A stretch of 64,000 nucleotides of DNA from Ischnura elegans (Eukaryota > Arthropoda > Insecta > Odonata > Coenagrionidae), in contig NW_025791658.1 in the NCBI RefSeq assembly GCF_921293095.1, positions 372,001 to 436,000 of the forward strand. The letters are read 5' to 3'. Below are positions 32,635-44,752 of this stretch, one piece after another. How positions within the stretch are numbered: position 1 is the stretch's first letter; the number at the start of each line of letters is the position of its first letter. The notes beneath the pieces are model-generated. The model was not told where the DNA came from, did not search any database, and saw nothing but the letters and a program-made list of their open reading frames with translations. A program made the translations under genes and the position numbers.

Positions 32635-34043
32635 CAGTAAAACCTCTTTACATTGTTATGGAGGAGACCAAAATTTGGGCAATTTGATATATGGAGGTTC
32701 ACTATAGAGAGGTTTTAGAGATAGGCACCATTTTTACATATCCTTTGGAAATGAAAGGCACTGCTGTCTTTTAAACCATTATATTTATGTGTTTAAACAC
32801 ACATAGATGCATGAATGAACATATATTAATTATTTAATGATAACAGAAAGTGAGCGCTATCGAATGATTTTTACCCATGATCCCATGATTCGAGAGAAAA
32901 CGATGTGATCTCTCTCAATTCAACAGTCACTTAAAATGATTTGGATATCTTTTTTCTTATTTACTGTCAGGTATGCTCTCATATTGAAAAAAATGGCCAC
33001 AACTAATGAGTAGATATCAACTGAAAATAAGCACGAAGAAAACCAAGATCTTAGTATGCAGCAGAAGAGAAGAAGTCAAGACCAACATTAAAATAGGGAG
33101 GCAAAAACTGATAGAGGTGGATGAATTCTGTTATTTGGGAAGCAAGATAACTAGTGACGGGAGAAGCAAGAAAGAAATTATCAGCAGAATAGCCCAAGCG
33201 AAGAGAGCATTCCGCCAAAAGAGAGACCTGCTTACAGCGGGAAACTTAAATATGGAAGTAAAGAAACAATTCATAAGAACCTACATCTGGAGTATGCTCC
33301 TATAAGGAAGTGAGGCATGGACTATGACCGCAGCGGAGAAAGCAAGGATAGAGGCCTTCGAAACGTGTGGATGACAGAAGAATGATGAAGATCAAATGAA
33401 TCGACCGAGTTAGTAACGAGGAAGTCCTAAGAAGGGTAGGAGAGAAGAGAAGCCTCATGAAAACCTTAACAAGAAGACGGAACAACCTTATAGGCCACAT
33501 CTTGAGACATGATGCCCTGATGAAGACAATCGTCGAGGGACAAGTGGAAGGCAAGAATTGAGAAAGAAGGCCTCGAACAAAATATATGGAACAAGTGAAG
33601 GATGTGAAAGAGAAGAAATACGTAGGAGTGAAAAGATTAGCTGATAGGAGAACTGAGTGGAGAGCTGCGTCAAACCAATCCTAGGATTGTTGACCAGTGA
33701 TGATGATGATGATGGCCACAACTAATGATTAATGTTAAAATTACAGCATAAAAAGGCACATAAGAAAAAAAGAGTGATACATTTATCACTGAAAATGTCA
33801 TTCCATGTACGTAATTATGGCTGCATTAATGGTCTCTGGTTGTCTCGGTACAATTTGCGGTGGTAGTTGGGCCATCTCGGGGGTGTCTCCGTGGTATGAT
33901 TAGTGGAGGTTTTACAATATAAAGAGGTTCACTGCAAAGAGGTTTGCCTATAAATTTACATGTAAATCAGACGGGACCGTAGGGGTGGTATGATGTATGG
34001 AGGTTTATGATGTAAAGAGGTTCACTACATAGAGGTTTTACTA
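32635..34043. mobile_element. pogo-like MITE, copy 2, with LINE insertion
   Basis: CAGTAAAACCTCTTTACA at the left and the complement (AGAGGTTTTACT) at the right, followed by TA. The body matches 4801-5448. The copy is split at 33010-33711 by a LINE with a 17-bp duplication of element sequence, so the LINE arrived later. Confidence 0.8.
33010..33711 (+). pseudogene. 5'-truncated LINE copy f
   Basis: Flanked by the 17-bp direct repeat ATGGCCACAACTAATGA (32993-33009, 33712-33728), as expected for target-primed reverse transcription. It encodes KKTKILVCSRREE, EFCYLGSKITSDG, KRDLLTAGNLNMEVKKQF and, after a frameshift near 33306, the SNEEVLRRVGEKRSLMKT block. It ends in a GATGATGATG tail. It shares its 3' half with the LINE fragments at 5577-8585. 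No palm motif is present. Confidence 0.88.
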
Positions 34044-34093
34044 TACATAGCATTTATATCAATAGCTAAATTCTAACAACATGTATCTCAGCA

Positions 34094-34865
34094 CAGTAGA
34101 ACCTCGGATAACAACCACAATCCGTTCCAGAAAGTTGGTCGTTATCCGAAATGTTCGCAATCCGAAACAATTTTCCCCATAAGAAATAAAGGAACAGAGC
34201 CCAATAGAGGAGTCCCAGAATCCCAGAGTATTCTCCGCTTAATTGGGACAGCATGCCGCTTTATTGGGCCATGAGTCGGCGACATAGACTCTATGCTCAC
34301 GACGAAATTAAAATTTTTTTGTTTTCAGAATACTATTTTTTTTTCTCCTATGATTTACTCTTATTTTTCACAAATGTTCCTATTCTTGCCCTACTTTGAA
34401 AGCTCTTGTTGTTGTACTATCCGCAAGAGGATAGGACTTTTCTTTAATAACACTAATTGTAAGTAAAACACATTCATTCGGCATCGCCCGAGGTTGTGAA
34501 AAATATTTTTAACTAAATTGTTATAATTCTTAAAACTGATAATAATTTAATAAAGCTCACTGATTTATCAATCAAAGTATGAAATGGTTTAATAAACTTA
34601 TGTTACGTTATAAACATTCTTTAGTCTTCTTTCTATCATTTCAACCTTTCTTTAAGCCCATATACAGGATAGTTCGCCTAATTGGGGCAAAATGCACAAG
34701 TCCCGATATGTCCCAATTAACCGGAATCTACTGTATTAGATTGTATTACTTGTAGACCTACTATTGTAGACATTGTATTACGTTGTATCCATTTGGGATC
34801 ACAGCACCAATCACAAACATGGCCGCTACGCATCTGTTCGCCAACCGAAATTTTTATCAAAATCA
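34094..34865. mobile_element. Nested pogo-like elements
   Basis: 34094-34190 begins CAGTAGAACCTCGGATAAC and matches the left part of 43032-43410, and 34740-34865 matches its middle. Between them 34190-34735 is a 5'-truncated relative of the 30289-30901 element, ending 'CCGGAATCTACTG'. The outer element was split by the inner one or by recombination between them. Confidence 0.65.
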
Positions 34866-34918
34866 AAATAGGCTGCTCATTACTGCCCGCTTCATTGTCC
34901 TCCTCCCATCAATCGTCA

Positions 34919-35045
34919 CACCAACATCCAACTCAAAATTGAGTGTTACAAAGTAAACCCCCATAATCTATCTTTGGTTCTAAGCTATAAACATATCTTT
35001 AGTACATATTAAGGAAAAATCTAGATGCATTAACTAAAATTAAGT
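34919..35045. repeat. Duplicated segment, copy with mariner insertion
   Basis: 34919-35045 continues after the mariner-like element at 35641-35668. The joined sequence matches 37228-37372, which lacks the element. It is an in-window empty-site comparison. Confidence 0.8.
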
Positions 35046-35046
35046 A

Positions 35047-35640
35047 CAGTGTGTCCCAAAAAGAATGACCCTATTTTAAATAAATTTATTTATTAGGAAG
35101 AAGGGCTTAACATCAAAATAGTGTATACTAAATTACTCACAAAAGACAAAAGTTTATAAAAAGCCATCATAAATGTTCAATATGTCCTCTATTGGCTACG
35201 CGGACGACATCTAGCCGATAGCTGAATTCATCCCAAACTGAGTGTAAGATGTCTTCTGCCACTGAAGCTACAGCGGCTGATATTCATGTGTATTGTTCAT
35301 CAATTTCACGAGGTAAGGGAGGAACGTAAACACGCCGTATAACATTTCAAAAAAGGAAAAAAATCGCATGGTGTTATATCTGGGGGCCTAGGAGGCCAAG
35401 AGTGTAAAGCCTGCTCTCCCGGTCCTGTAAGTCATCTTCAGCGAGACTGGCTGCACCTTATTGTTAGACCAATGGTCTAAGGGTTGCACGCTCCACATCA
35501 GCCCTCGCGGTGACATTCAGCGGATTTTTCTAAAACTCTAAACAATGCCGATCACATCTGGCGCTGTTTCGCTTGCCTAGTGGCATTTGTTTCAATATTA
35601 TTACGAGTTAAAATCGGGTCATTCTTTTTGGGACACACTG
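35047..35640 (-). mobile_element. mariner-like element, internally deleted
   Basis: CAGTGTGTCCCAAAAAGAAT at the left and its complement at the right, TA on both flanks (35045-35046, 35641-35642). The minus strand carries the end of a transposase (35167-35399). At 594 bp it is too short for a full transposase and is non-autonomous. Confidence 0.88.
35167..35399 (-). pseudogene. mariner-like transposase, C-terminal remnant
   Basis: Reads WPPRPPDITPCDFF, a frameshift, then RRVYVPPLPREIDEQYT, a stop, and VWDEFSYRLDVV ending GHIEHL-stop. The WPPRSPDLxPxDFFLW and VYxPPLP blocks followed by VW.E..YRLDVCR.T.G.HIEHL are the C-terminal hallmark of a widespread arthropod group of DDE transposases. At least one frameshift and one in-frame stop show it is dead. 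The last catalytic acidic residue would be the D of PDITP/PCDF. Confidence 0.8.
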
Positions 35641-35767
35641 TATTTATAATAATTTAAAATCTGAAACGTTGCAAATTCTGGAAAATAGCCTGGGAAGTCT
35701 TCGTACATTCCACCCCAAATGGGCTGGCAGTAAAATGGGTTAATACTTATAGGATGTCCTTCCACTA

Positions 35768-37422
35768 CAGGGGCGCAGCTAGGAATTAAATATTAAACGA
35801 AATAAAAATTAAACAAGTAAGCTAATTACAATTTCAAATCAAACGTAAATTGAAAACAAACCTATTACCTTTGGAACAATCTCCATTTTTAACAAATTAT
35901 ACAGTCATTATACGTTCGACGAAATGATGCCAAGTGAGTTTAATTTCTAATTGACAACGAAAACGGATCAATATCAGTCAGAACGGAATTTATCAGAACA
36001 GAGAGAAGGTAAGATAAAGGTCCAGACGGTATAAATAAATCAGTGATCGGAAAAGTATTGGAAAAATGCAAGCTAGGGCGCAGCTAGGAATTATGGCTAA
36101 TGGGGGAGGGGGGGTTTAGTGCAACTAATACTCGGCTGTTTGGGGGTATGGACTACCCTCCAGGATAAGCAGTAGGTGCGAGATTAATACATTGCGGAAT
36201 TTTAAAGATAAACGGTTCAAAATGGTGAGTTTTACGGCTTTCTGAGAGATATTTTATTAATTCCTACACTATTTTATTGGTAATATCTATCCAATTAGTA
36301 GTAGTATTGATTGTTCACTGCAGCATCACGTAGTTACTTGGAAGAATTGTCTTTTCTGGTGTGTTAATTCATTTGGAATTCTTGTTAGGTAATTATTCTC
36401 CTGTTATAATGCTATTAGACCTCGCGTAAAGTTATGGTATCTACTGTCGGCAAAGTGGCTATTGGATGGGTTTTAGTAATTGGTGCCGGACTGTTATCAA
36501 GCGAGGGAGCGAATGAGGGGGGCCAACTTCGGAGAGTATCCCGAGAGTTAACGCAAGAAGTCGGTGCCTCATCGTAGACCGCAGGCTCCTTTCCTGCGTT
36601 CGCAGATCTAAAAATATTTCATCACTTCTCCAAAAGTTGGTAACATCGATTTGCTCAACGCCGACGAGGCGCCAAATAAGGGACAAGTCGTCTCACTACG
36701 CACCATTTTTTACCTTCTACCATCTTCCGATTTATATTATCAAAGATGAACGCCCTCCTAGCAGCACACGCGGGATGAATTTTGCTGAATTCGAGGCGTG
36801 GGAGGGGGAGAATCGAGCGGGGAGGGGACGGGATCGGCTAGCAGCTCTTGTATCCGCGACGCTGCGTGGGCGTTGGAATAGGTATTTTCTTCGCGGGCGC
36901 GGACTCAAATTAAGCATTTTGTTGCTAAACGGTGGCAGATAAGTCGAAATGCACGAAATTTTTGCTCAGAAAGGGCAGTAACTCGGCAAAATCTATATGG
37001 AATGACCATAAAATATTATATTTTTCGAATTTTGACCCTCCCCCCCTAAATTGCATTTGAGCGAGGGTCAGGGGTTCACGTAGAGGTCTCAAAATTTTCA
37101 GGCCTTATTTTTGATCGGTCCCACAACTTTTTTTCATTGGGCCAGATGGATTTGAAAAAAATCGATTTTTGCGATCCGCCCTAATGTACAATCGTATGAC
37201 GGCATCATGTCATCGTAAATGCATTCACACCAACATCCAACTCAAAATTAAGTGTTACAAAGTAAAGCCCCATAATCTATCTTTGGTTCTAAGCTATAAA
37301 CATATCTTTAGTATTAAGGAAAATTATAGATGCATTAAGTAAAATTAACTATTTATAATAATTTAAAATCTAAAAACGAGTTAACCCCCAAACCCCCCCC
37401 CCCCCTCCTCGCTGCGCCCCTG
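35768..37422. mobile_element. hAT-like element, 1.66 kb, composite
   Basis: CAGGGGCGCAGC at the left and GCTGCGCCCCTG at the right with the exact 8-bp duplication TTCCACTA (35760-35767, 37423-37430). An internal second end-like block lies at 36074-36120 ('GCGCAGCTAGGAATTA', G-run), suggesting nesting. It includes the GC-rich segment 36490-36920, whose short frames show no domain, and the 37228-37372 duplicate of 34919-35668. No transposase was recognised. Confidence 0.78.
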
Positions 37423-37958
37423 TTCCACTACACTTCGAATGCTTCCGTCACTTTAATTCTATCATCGGATTATTGAAACATCGTTCGTATTTTTTGGAGC
37501 CAAGAGTGCCCTCGAATCGTACATTTTGAACGATTCATTCATGAACGACACATCTCTGCTTCAAGCCGATCGTGTCGAAGAAGTCCTTCATTGAACCCGA
37601 TGGCCTTGAGGTCTTGCACAGCGCCTACCTAGCACGACGTGGCATTCTGTGGCGGCTTGCCCCCCAAGGACTCTCGCACGCCACCCCTTCCAAAGATTTG
37701 AAAAGAGAAAAAAATTAAATACCCATTCAATTTTGATTATGCATCAATTTAACCGTAGTGTTTTTCCAATCACATAATTCGAAAATGTAGGAATGATATG
37801 AAGCAGTAAATATACCCATCGCTCACTAAATAAAACAATTTACACACAATAAGTCAACTGGTCAACAAAACAAGGTATTCTGCAACACTGCAACACCAAG
37901 TAGACGGCAGATTATACGACCGCCGGCCGGCGCGGCGATGTCAACTCACTATGGATAC

Positions 37959-38590
37959 TAGTGATGAGCGATATAACTGTGATTGAGTCACCGTTACTGA
38001 AAACTAGCAGTCACTGTCGGTGATTCAATATTCGAAATCACTGTGATCGGTGATTCGATCACTGGATTCGGTGAAGATAGCTCTGGCTGCTACCAAGTGA
38101 TATGCGATATATCTCCACCTGTGATTGAAGAGAAGTAGCCGATCACTGCCGGTGACTAAATCACCAAATACTCGAAATCACTGCCACTGTGAATACGGTG
38201 AACTTAGCTTCTGCAGCTACCATGATGCTGCCAACAGTAAAATAAGGATGAAATATGAATAAGACATTCTGTGCGAAATATACAGCTAAATCCTTGAATT
38301 ATGACGGTTTGATTATAAATATGTATAAAAAAATTATTGCCCCTTATCAATTCTTTTGCCACATCAAATGTACTTAATTATTGTAATATAAACTCGGAAT
38401 CAGAACTATTCCATCAAAAAAAAATAATTTGCCTAATTTTACAATTTTCTATAAGTTTATTCGTTCCTATTGAGGAGAGCTCATTCCTAGGAATTGGGCA
38501 AAGTAGCAGGAATAGCAGCGCCACAAATCACCGATGACTTTTAAGAGTGATTCACCTCGGTGATCGCAATCACAGTTCCGCTCATCACTA
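37959..38590. mobile_element. hAT-like MITE, TAGTGATGAGCG ends
   Basis: TAGTGATGAGCG at the left and CGCTCATCACTA at the right, with a near-exact 8-bp TSD (ATGGATAC at 37951-37958, ATAGATAC at 38591-38598). TAGTGATG(G/A)GC ends are common in hAT elements of animals. Subterminal 'GGTGATTC' motifs repeat many times. Fragments recur at 50785-50815 and 52700-52945. Confidence 0.85.
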
Positions 38591-38598
38591 ATAGATAC

Positions 38599-39179
38599 GT
38601 CGCGTCGCTCTGCGCATGCTCGGGCGGCGCCCCAAATAAGGCAATAGCTTAGACGCGTCATGGCACCAGCAGCCCCCACCGCTACTACTCTTCGTGTAAC
38701 TGCTTGGGAATGGATTTGGGCGTTCTGATCTGGACAGCGCCCCGCGGCTACAAATGCGAACTTCTCGCGCTATTTTTGCGTGTTTTTCCTACACTTTCGA
38801 TGCATGCGATTGAAAAAACATCCACTGCATTTATTTCATTCCATGATGGAGGTAATTAATACGGGCTTGAAGTGAATGTTTTGTATTTCCTGAGAGGAAG
38901 ATTACAATCCACGCACACGAAAGCTACACCATAATTTGAACGTTTTCAGATCTTACAATTATATTAACAACGTTGCTACGATAGTGATTAACTGCAGTCC
39001 GAAAAAGAGTACCCTCTTGTGTAGCTAAAGGGAATTCCATCGGATCTTTTTATCGAGGTGCGATTTTGAGCATTGGTATCCCAGAACTCCGATGAGTGGG
39101 TACACATTGAAATTGTGTCTTAGATATTAGATAAAACCAAACTTTAACCCATAAACTTTATAAAATGTAACATTTATTC
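38599..39179. other. Intron 2 segment, nothing recognised
   Basis: Moderately GC-rich at first (38600-38760), then AT-rich. No domain, TIR or tandem structure was identified. Confidence 0.45.
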
Positions 39180-39848
39180 AATAGGGTAGTTTCCTTCATC
39201 AAAGAAAACGAAAGGCATTGATTGCGATTCGTTACCCACCATTAGTGTATTCATAATATACAAATTATTTGGTTTTAGAAATACCGGTTTAGACGAATGG
39301 CAATGGTCAATTTTTATGCTCATTTGAAAAAGGCCTGATTGGCGCCCATGCGATGCCACTCCACGTCACGTCACAGGGACCTAGTTTCTACACGAGAGGA
39401 TAGGAGTTTTACATCGTCTGAGGTTACCAATGCATGCATGAGGCACAGAGCTCAGGGAAACATGTCTTAATAATCACCTATTAAAACTGGCTTAGGTCGG
39501 AAAGTTTTCTTCGTTTGATAAGGTATTAATAAACCTTTTTTAAGCCAAGCGCTACCAGCCAGCAAGGTACTCAGCTACCCGCTAGCATCCTGCGTCCTAT
39601 CAGCGCTCAGAGCCTCGATCAAGGTCACCTCACAAGGCGGGAGGGGGAACCAGAAATGCGTCGCACGGACTTTTTCCCATCATTCCTACTTACGCGTCGC
39701 GTTTTCGCGCGCTTGAAAATTTTCACTTTTAATTTAATCGCGAAAAATAGATATCGTCACTTAAAAATCTAAAAGCGTGAAATACGTACTCCAGGAGTAA
39801 TAATCTTTCGATTTAGGCAATAAAAAAATAATAGGAAACCACCCTATT
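39180..39848 (+). mobile_element. AATAGGG MITE, copy A
   Basis: The ~15-bp TIRs start AATAGGGTAGTTTCC at the left and end GGAAACCACCCTATT at the right. The interior contains a segment 'GTGACGTCAC' and a terminal AT-rich block with 'CGCGAAAAATAGATATCG'. Complete copies also lie at 41329-41997, 51158-51824 and 58087-58905. Superfamily unassigned because the TSD is not resolved. Confidence 0.85.
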
Positions 39849-40444
39849 GCTTAAACTTATACTTTCCAAATTATATTAAGTAATCTTCAGTTAAAAGAGC
39901 CATTTTGTAAACATAAATAGAGGGCGCCTGTCAATTTCTTTAGGATGGGAGCAAGGCTGGATTGAAAACACTTAGCTGCATCGTCAAGCTAGCATAATTG
40001 CGATTGAACGGGTGTTTAATTTTTTTTTCCTTTTTCAAATCTTTTTGAGGGGCGGCGTCCGAAAGTCTTTACATGGGCATTTCACCACTGGTGGTATTGA
40101 ATACTGAATATTTTTATTATGCTTAAGGTAAAACCTATGAGAGCAAAAAAAATGGAAAATACAGGAAATGTTCTAAATCTTAATAGAAGGCATCATGACA
40201 AAAATAAGGCATTATGGAGATTATTGCTAGGCTAACAAGTAGTAGGTATTTATACAAAAAATGTAAAATATTCAATACTAATAACACAAAAATATAAGTT
40301 TTAACTTAGACAGTAATGAACACACACATACATATACACATTTATGTAGAAAGTTTTGTTAACATTACAACTTTAAGATGATAACTCTAATGAGTTGAGG
40401 AGACTGAATTGAGCCCCAGACTTCAAATAGGAGTGCAGCCTTCT
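39849..40444. other. Intron 2 segment, nothing recognised
   Basis: AT-rich. No repeat shared with the rest of the window was recognised. Confidence 0.4.
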
Positions 40445-40591
40445 TTAAAACGACTGAAGTGATTGTGACGTCTTTATAATTGGCGGCAGAGAGTTCCGGA
40501 ATCTAGACGCAGTTGGATGAAAAGATTTGAAATATATATTGGTGCGGCCTTGAGGAATTTGAAGGTCAGAAACACGACGGGTGGAAATTTC
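40445..40591 (-). pseudogene. LINE ORF2 C-terminal tail, fourth family
   Basis: 49 codons on the minus strand, ending at a stop: EISTRRVSDLQIPQGRTN, then IYFKSFHPTASRFRNSLPP and SLQSF. The order R.N.YF.SF.P...R.RN.LP..I....SL..F is the usual end of CR1/Jockey-like ORF2. It does not match the other LINE tails in this window. The rest of 40592-41328 has no recognised content. Confidence 0.7.
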
Positions 40592-41328
40592 AGTCACTTT
40601 TTGCGGGGGATGAATAATTCGTACAGGTGGCGAGGAGACATTTTAAAGCTTTTTTTATAATATAGATAAGTGGATACAACCAGAGGTGTGATGGTGCCAG
40701 ACCGCCGTTCCGGCACTGGTTAACGAAAGACATAATAGTCAAATAATACTTTTATCAATTTTGGTGATTCAAAATTTCCAATTCATACATTCGTAGCGAA
40801 AACAAAAAATGTAAAAAATAACTTGTACTAAAAGAAACACAAAGTAGGATTTCACTTCTAAAAAATTTAAAGGAAAGTGCGTTCCGGCACTGCTAATTTC
40901 GCCATGACGACACTGGTTGCAACTCCTTAGTTACGGAGCCATGGCAACGCAGACCCTTTTTTGGATACCTTATAACAGTTACCATGAAAACGGTTTTTCT
41001 TTGGCAGCCAGTCTTTTCGAGAGTTCATATTTATAATGCTTTGGATTTAAAGGGCATTGCTTAATTAAGGTTGGACGAAAATATGCGATAATAACTTTCT
41101 GAAACAACTAATCTAGCCGTGTCAGGATGGACATTGCTGCCAACGCTTCAAAGACGATGGCATACATGTCCATCGTGACCCGGCTGATTTCCCGAGAAGA
41201 CTTCATCGACAAGATTCGCCGGGAAAGCACCAGATCCTTCACAACTTATCTAATCAAAGATACCTTTTGATTAAGCTCAAAGGTTATTTCAATATTATAC
41301 TAGTATTATTTACCGAAATCGCGTGAAC

Positions 41329-41997
41329 AATAGGGTAGTTTCCTTCATCAAAGAAAACGAACAGCTCTGATTGCGATTCGTTACCCACCATTAGTGTATT
41401 CATAATATGTATATAAATTATTTTGTTTTAGAAATCCCAGTTTGGACGAATGGCAACGGTCAATTTTAACCTCATTTGAAAAAGGCCAGATTGGTGCCTA
41501 TGTGATGCCACTCCACGTGACGTCACAAGGACCTAGTTTCTATACGAGTAGATAGGAGTTTTACAGCGTCTGAGATTACCAATGCATTCATGAGGCACAG
41601 AGCTCAGGGAAACATCTCTTAATAATCACTTATTAAAATTACCTAAGTTCGGAAAGTTTTCTTCGTTTGATAAGGTATTAATAATCCTAATTTAAGCCAA
41701 GCACTACCTGATATCATGGTACTCTGCTACCTGCTAGCATCCTGCGTCGTATCAGCGCTCAAAGCCTCGCCCCTTGGTCACCTCACTTGCGGCAGCGGGA
41801 ACCAGAACGACGTCACACGGGACTTTTCCCATCATTCCTACTTGGCCATCGCGTTTTGCGCGCTTGAAAATTTTCATTTTCATTTAATCGCGAAAAATAG
41901 ATATCGTCATTTAAAAATCTAAAAGCGTGAAATACGTACTCCAGGAGTAATAATCTTTCGATTTAGGCAATAAAAAATTATAGTAAACCACCCTATT
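41329..41997 (+). mobile_element. AATAGGG MITE, copy B
   Basis: Closely similar to copy A over its length, same orientation. Open frames inside it are fortuitous. Confidence 0.85.
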
Positions 41998-43031
41998 CAT
42001 TCATGGGCGAAACAACAAACAGAATTACTTACCTTCGATAGAGATTAACAGCCTCAAGTCGCATTCCGTTGATAGAATACGAAAAAGAATTACACTATCA
42101 AGGAAATGGGGACAACGAAGTGCCGACGCGTCCTCACTTCTCACCGCCCACTGGACAAGTGCATACGAGCTGTCTCGAGTGCATTCATGTGAATCGTTCG
42201 AAATGAACGATTCATATGAATGAATAGAATGAAACGATTCACCCTACTCGTTCTAAACGATTCTTAAGGCCGTTTCACACGGGGCAACATACGGGCATGC
42301 GTTCCGATTGGCTGATATGGGGTTTTAGTGACGGTTTTAGCGACGGAAAAAGCGACCGGACTAGTGATGAAAAACAGCGATGGGAATCCTCATCGCGAAC
42401 GCGAAAAACAATTGCCGGCGACGATCAATTCGCCTAGTGATCGCGATAGTGATCACTTTCGCGACGAAAAAAAAATGATCGTTTGATTCAGGCTTTAGGT
42501 TCAAGTGATTCTTTGTGAACGATTTGAATGAACGAATCACTCGCGTGAACTGAATCGCATGAAATGCATCACCTAAATGAATCGTGAGTCCCACCTCAGC
42601 GCATTGAAAATGCACTGCGGTTATTCGAGGTCGATGGCCCTGGAATGGCTTCGCCGTCGACTCGGAGAACTTGTTACCAGGCGGCAGAAAAAAAATCAGG
42701 AGGCACGTACGAGGACTCCTTGCCAAGGAAATGAATCCACGTCCTTACGCTCCATGGCTTTCACATTCCGTTGCCAGACAGAGGAAAAAATAAACAGGAC
42801 GCGGTAACAACGTTGCCAGGCAGCAGTTTACTTCGAACGTGATCAAGCGGTGAGCGAGTCGCCTATACAGTGGAAAATCTTGTCCGACGATTTTATATTT
42901 CATATAGAATAAAATGAAATACAGCAAGATTGACAATTTAAAGTGCGCTCATCAACAATAAAAGTTAAACAGGTGAGCTAATTCAAGTCAAACATAAACA
43001 AAAATACCAACCGATTATCGTGGTACCCCGG
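41998..43031. other. Intron 2 segment with dispersed scraps
   Basis: 42190-42270 and 42480-42590 contain repeated 'AACGATTC' and 'GAATGAACG' motifs, and 42266-42290 resembles the ends of the AGGCC-type MITE. 42950-43031 together with 43411-43570 matches 35790-36045, where the intervening pogo-like element is absent. No gene was seen. Confidence 0.5.
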
Positions 43032-43410
43032 ATAGAACCTCGGATAACGATAACCACAATCCGTTCCAGAAAGCTGGTCGTTATCCGATATGTTCGCTCT
43101 CCGAAACAATTTTCCCCATAAGAAATAAAGGAAATAGGAAAAATTGGTTCCTAGCTCCTATTGACTCGCTATCTTATGAAAGTTACAGGGTATATAAGTA
43201 TTGTATTGCATTGTATTACTTGTAGACTTACTATTGTAGACATTGTATCCATTTGGGAACGCACTGCCCCGAACACAAACATGACCGCTACACATGTGTT
43301 TGCTAACCGAAATTTTGTTCGCTATTCGAGGCCAATTTAAAGCGAAATTTTCGGTCGTTATCCGAATTTTTTGTTATCAGAGGCGTTCGCGCTAACCGAG
43401 GTTTCATTGT
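43032..43410. mobile_element. pogo-like MITE
   Basis: 'TAGAACCTCGGATAAC' at the left and the complement of 'CAATGAAACCTCGGTTAGC' at the right. It is inserted into a repeat whose uninterrupted relative is at 35790-36045. The same family is seen split at 34094-34865. Confidence 0.7.
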
Positions 43411-43570
43411 ATAAGTAGTTAAAAAATTATATAGTCATTATGCGTTACATGAGATGATGCCAAGTCAGTAAAAATTTTAATTGACAACGAAAACGAATCA
43501 ATGTCAGTCGGGAGAGAGAATTTATCAGAACGGAGAGTCGGTTTAATAAAGATCCAGGCAGAATAAAACA

Positions 43571-44514
43571 TCGTGATGAAGCGATTGAATTAATTTTCTG
43601 ACCACTACTTAGAGTTTATTATCTTTCTTTCTTTATTTTTCCTCGTAATATTTTACGTACAAAAATTTTGAACTTCCATTTTCTATATTTTCCCGTCAAG
43701 ATAAGCAGCAACTCATCACTGTTTCCTCCATGGCAACTTTTATACTCAAAGTTAATGTCAAAGGGTTTCTATATCATCTAGACCATACGTCAAAAAAACA
43801 GTGATAGTATAGGTATTGGAAAACTTTAATCGGATTTAATTGCAACAACACCGTATTATTTACATCCATCTCTCTTATTATCCATGCTATTGGATAGAAA
43901 ACGTTTCGAAACATGATTTGTAATCATTTCCATCCGTATAAATATCAGTTCCCAAGGTTTTACGAACTTCGATAGATATCTCCCATTCCCTTGAGAAATG
44001 AAAATTCCAATCTCTTGCTTAAGAGTTGACATTCTCAAATATCTTTCCATTCTATTCGGGTATTCACCGCGTTTGCTGTGTTTTAATGACAACGATTTCG
44101 CTGGCATTGCAGTCAGCGTATTCAGGTCGAAGGATCATCCAATCAACGCCACGAAAATCTTCGAACCTACATTCTCAAATATCGTTAGTTTACGTGTCGT
44201 TTCCATGACAACGGGTGGTAAACGACGCGAAACAAGGAATCTAACCCGATCCCGGCGAAATGTATAGTTTTACTGTTTAACCGAGTGTCGAATGAATCGG
44301 CTCCTTACTTCTGAAACGCGAAATCGGTCGAAAATCATGCAATCTCCAAAATCCGTAATAAACTAACTAAAACCATGCAATCGCCGAGAATGTGTTTTTC
44401 GAAAATGACCCTATGATGTATGATAAATCTTGTGTTTCAAGTTGAAAAGTTGGTGAGTGTTGAATCTTTCAAAGTTTTTCGGTCAGAAGGAGAACGACTC
44501 GTTCGAACGTAAAT
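43571..44514. other. Intron 2 segment, nothing recognised
   Basis: AT-rich. Overlapping frames at 43998-44267 and 43856-44107 have no recognisable domain and no supporting splice sites. Confidence 0.4.
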
Positions 44515-44526
44515 GAATTGTAATCA

Positions 44527-44752
44527 GATTTCGTGCTTTCCCGGCGAATGGACTTGGTAAAGAGTTCTCGGGATCGCCACCGGGTCAGGAACTCCATATC
44601 TGCCGACGTTTCGATGTCCGACTCGGTCATCGTCCTCAGGGCTGTGAATGAGTGTGTGCTTCACAGCCCTGAGGACGATGACCGAGTCGGACATCGAAAC
44701 GTCGGCAGATATGGAGTTCCTGACCCGGTGGCGATCCCGAGAACTCTTTACC
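44527..44752 (+). mobile_element. Hammerhead-bearing inverted insertion H5
   Basis: Direct repeat GAATTGTAATCA flanks it (44515-44526, 44753-44764). A 29-nt leader (44527-44555) is followed by perfectly identical 92-bp inverted arms (44556-44647, 44661-44752) around a 13-nt loop. The right-arm motif 44666-44706 is GCC, CTGAGGA, C, a GATG/CATC stem with an inner CCG/CGG stem, GAAAC, GTC, GGC. Unlike most copies it keeps a perfect CUGANGA box and GAAAC. Confidence 0.85.
44666..44706 (+). ncRNA. Hammerhead-ribozyme-like motif in H5
   Basis: Outer stem GCC/GGC, CTGAGGA (matches CUGANGA exactly), one extra C, a 4-bp stem extended by an inner 3-bp stem, GAAAC immediately followed by GTC. Stem III is missing or one base pair. 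The inverted arm carries the same motif on the other strand (44642-44602). This is the best copy for a cleavage test. Confidence 0.5.

Noticed and set aside
39180-39848. Superfamily call for the AATAGGG MITE
   Set aside because: The flanks do not give an unambiguous TSD in any of the copies, so no superfamily is claimed.
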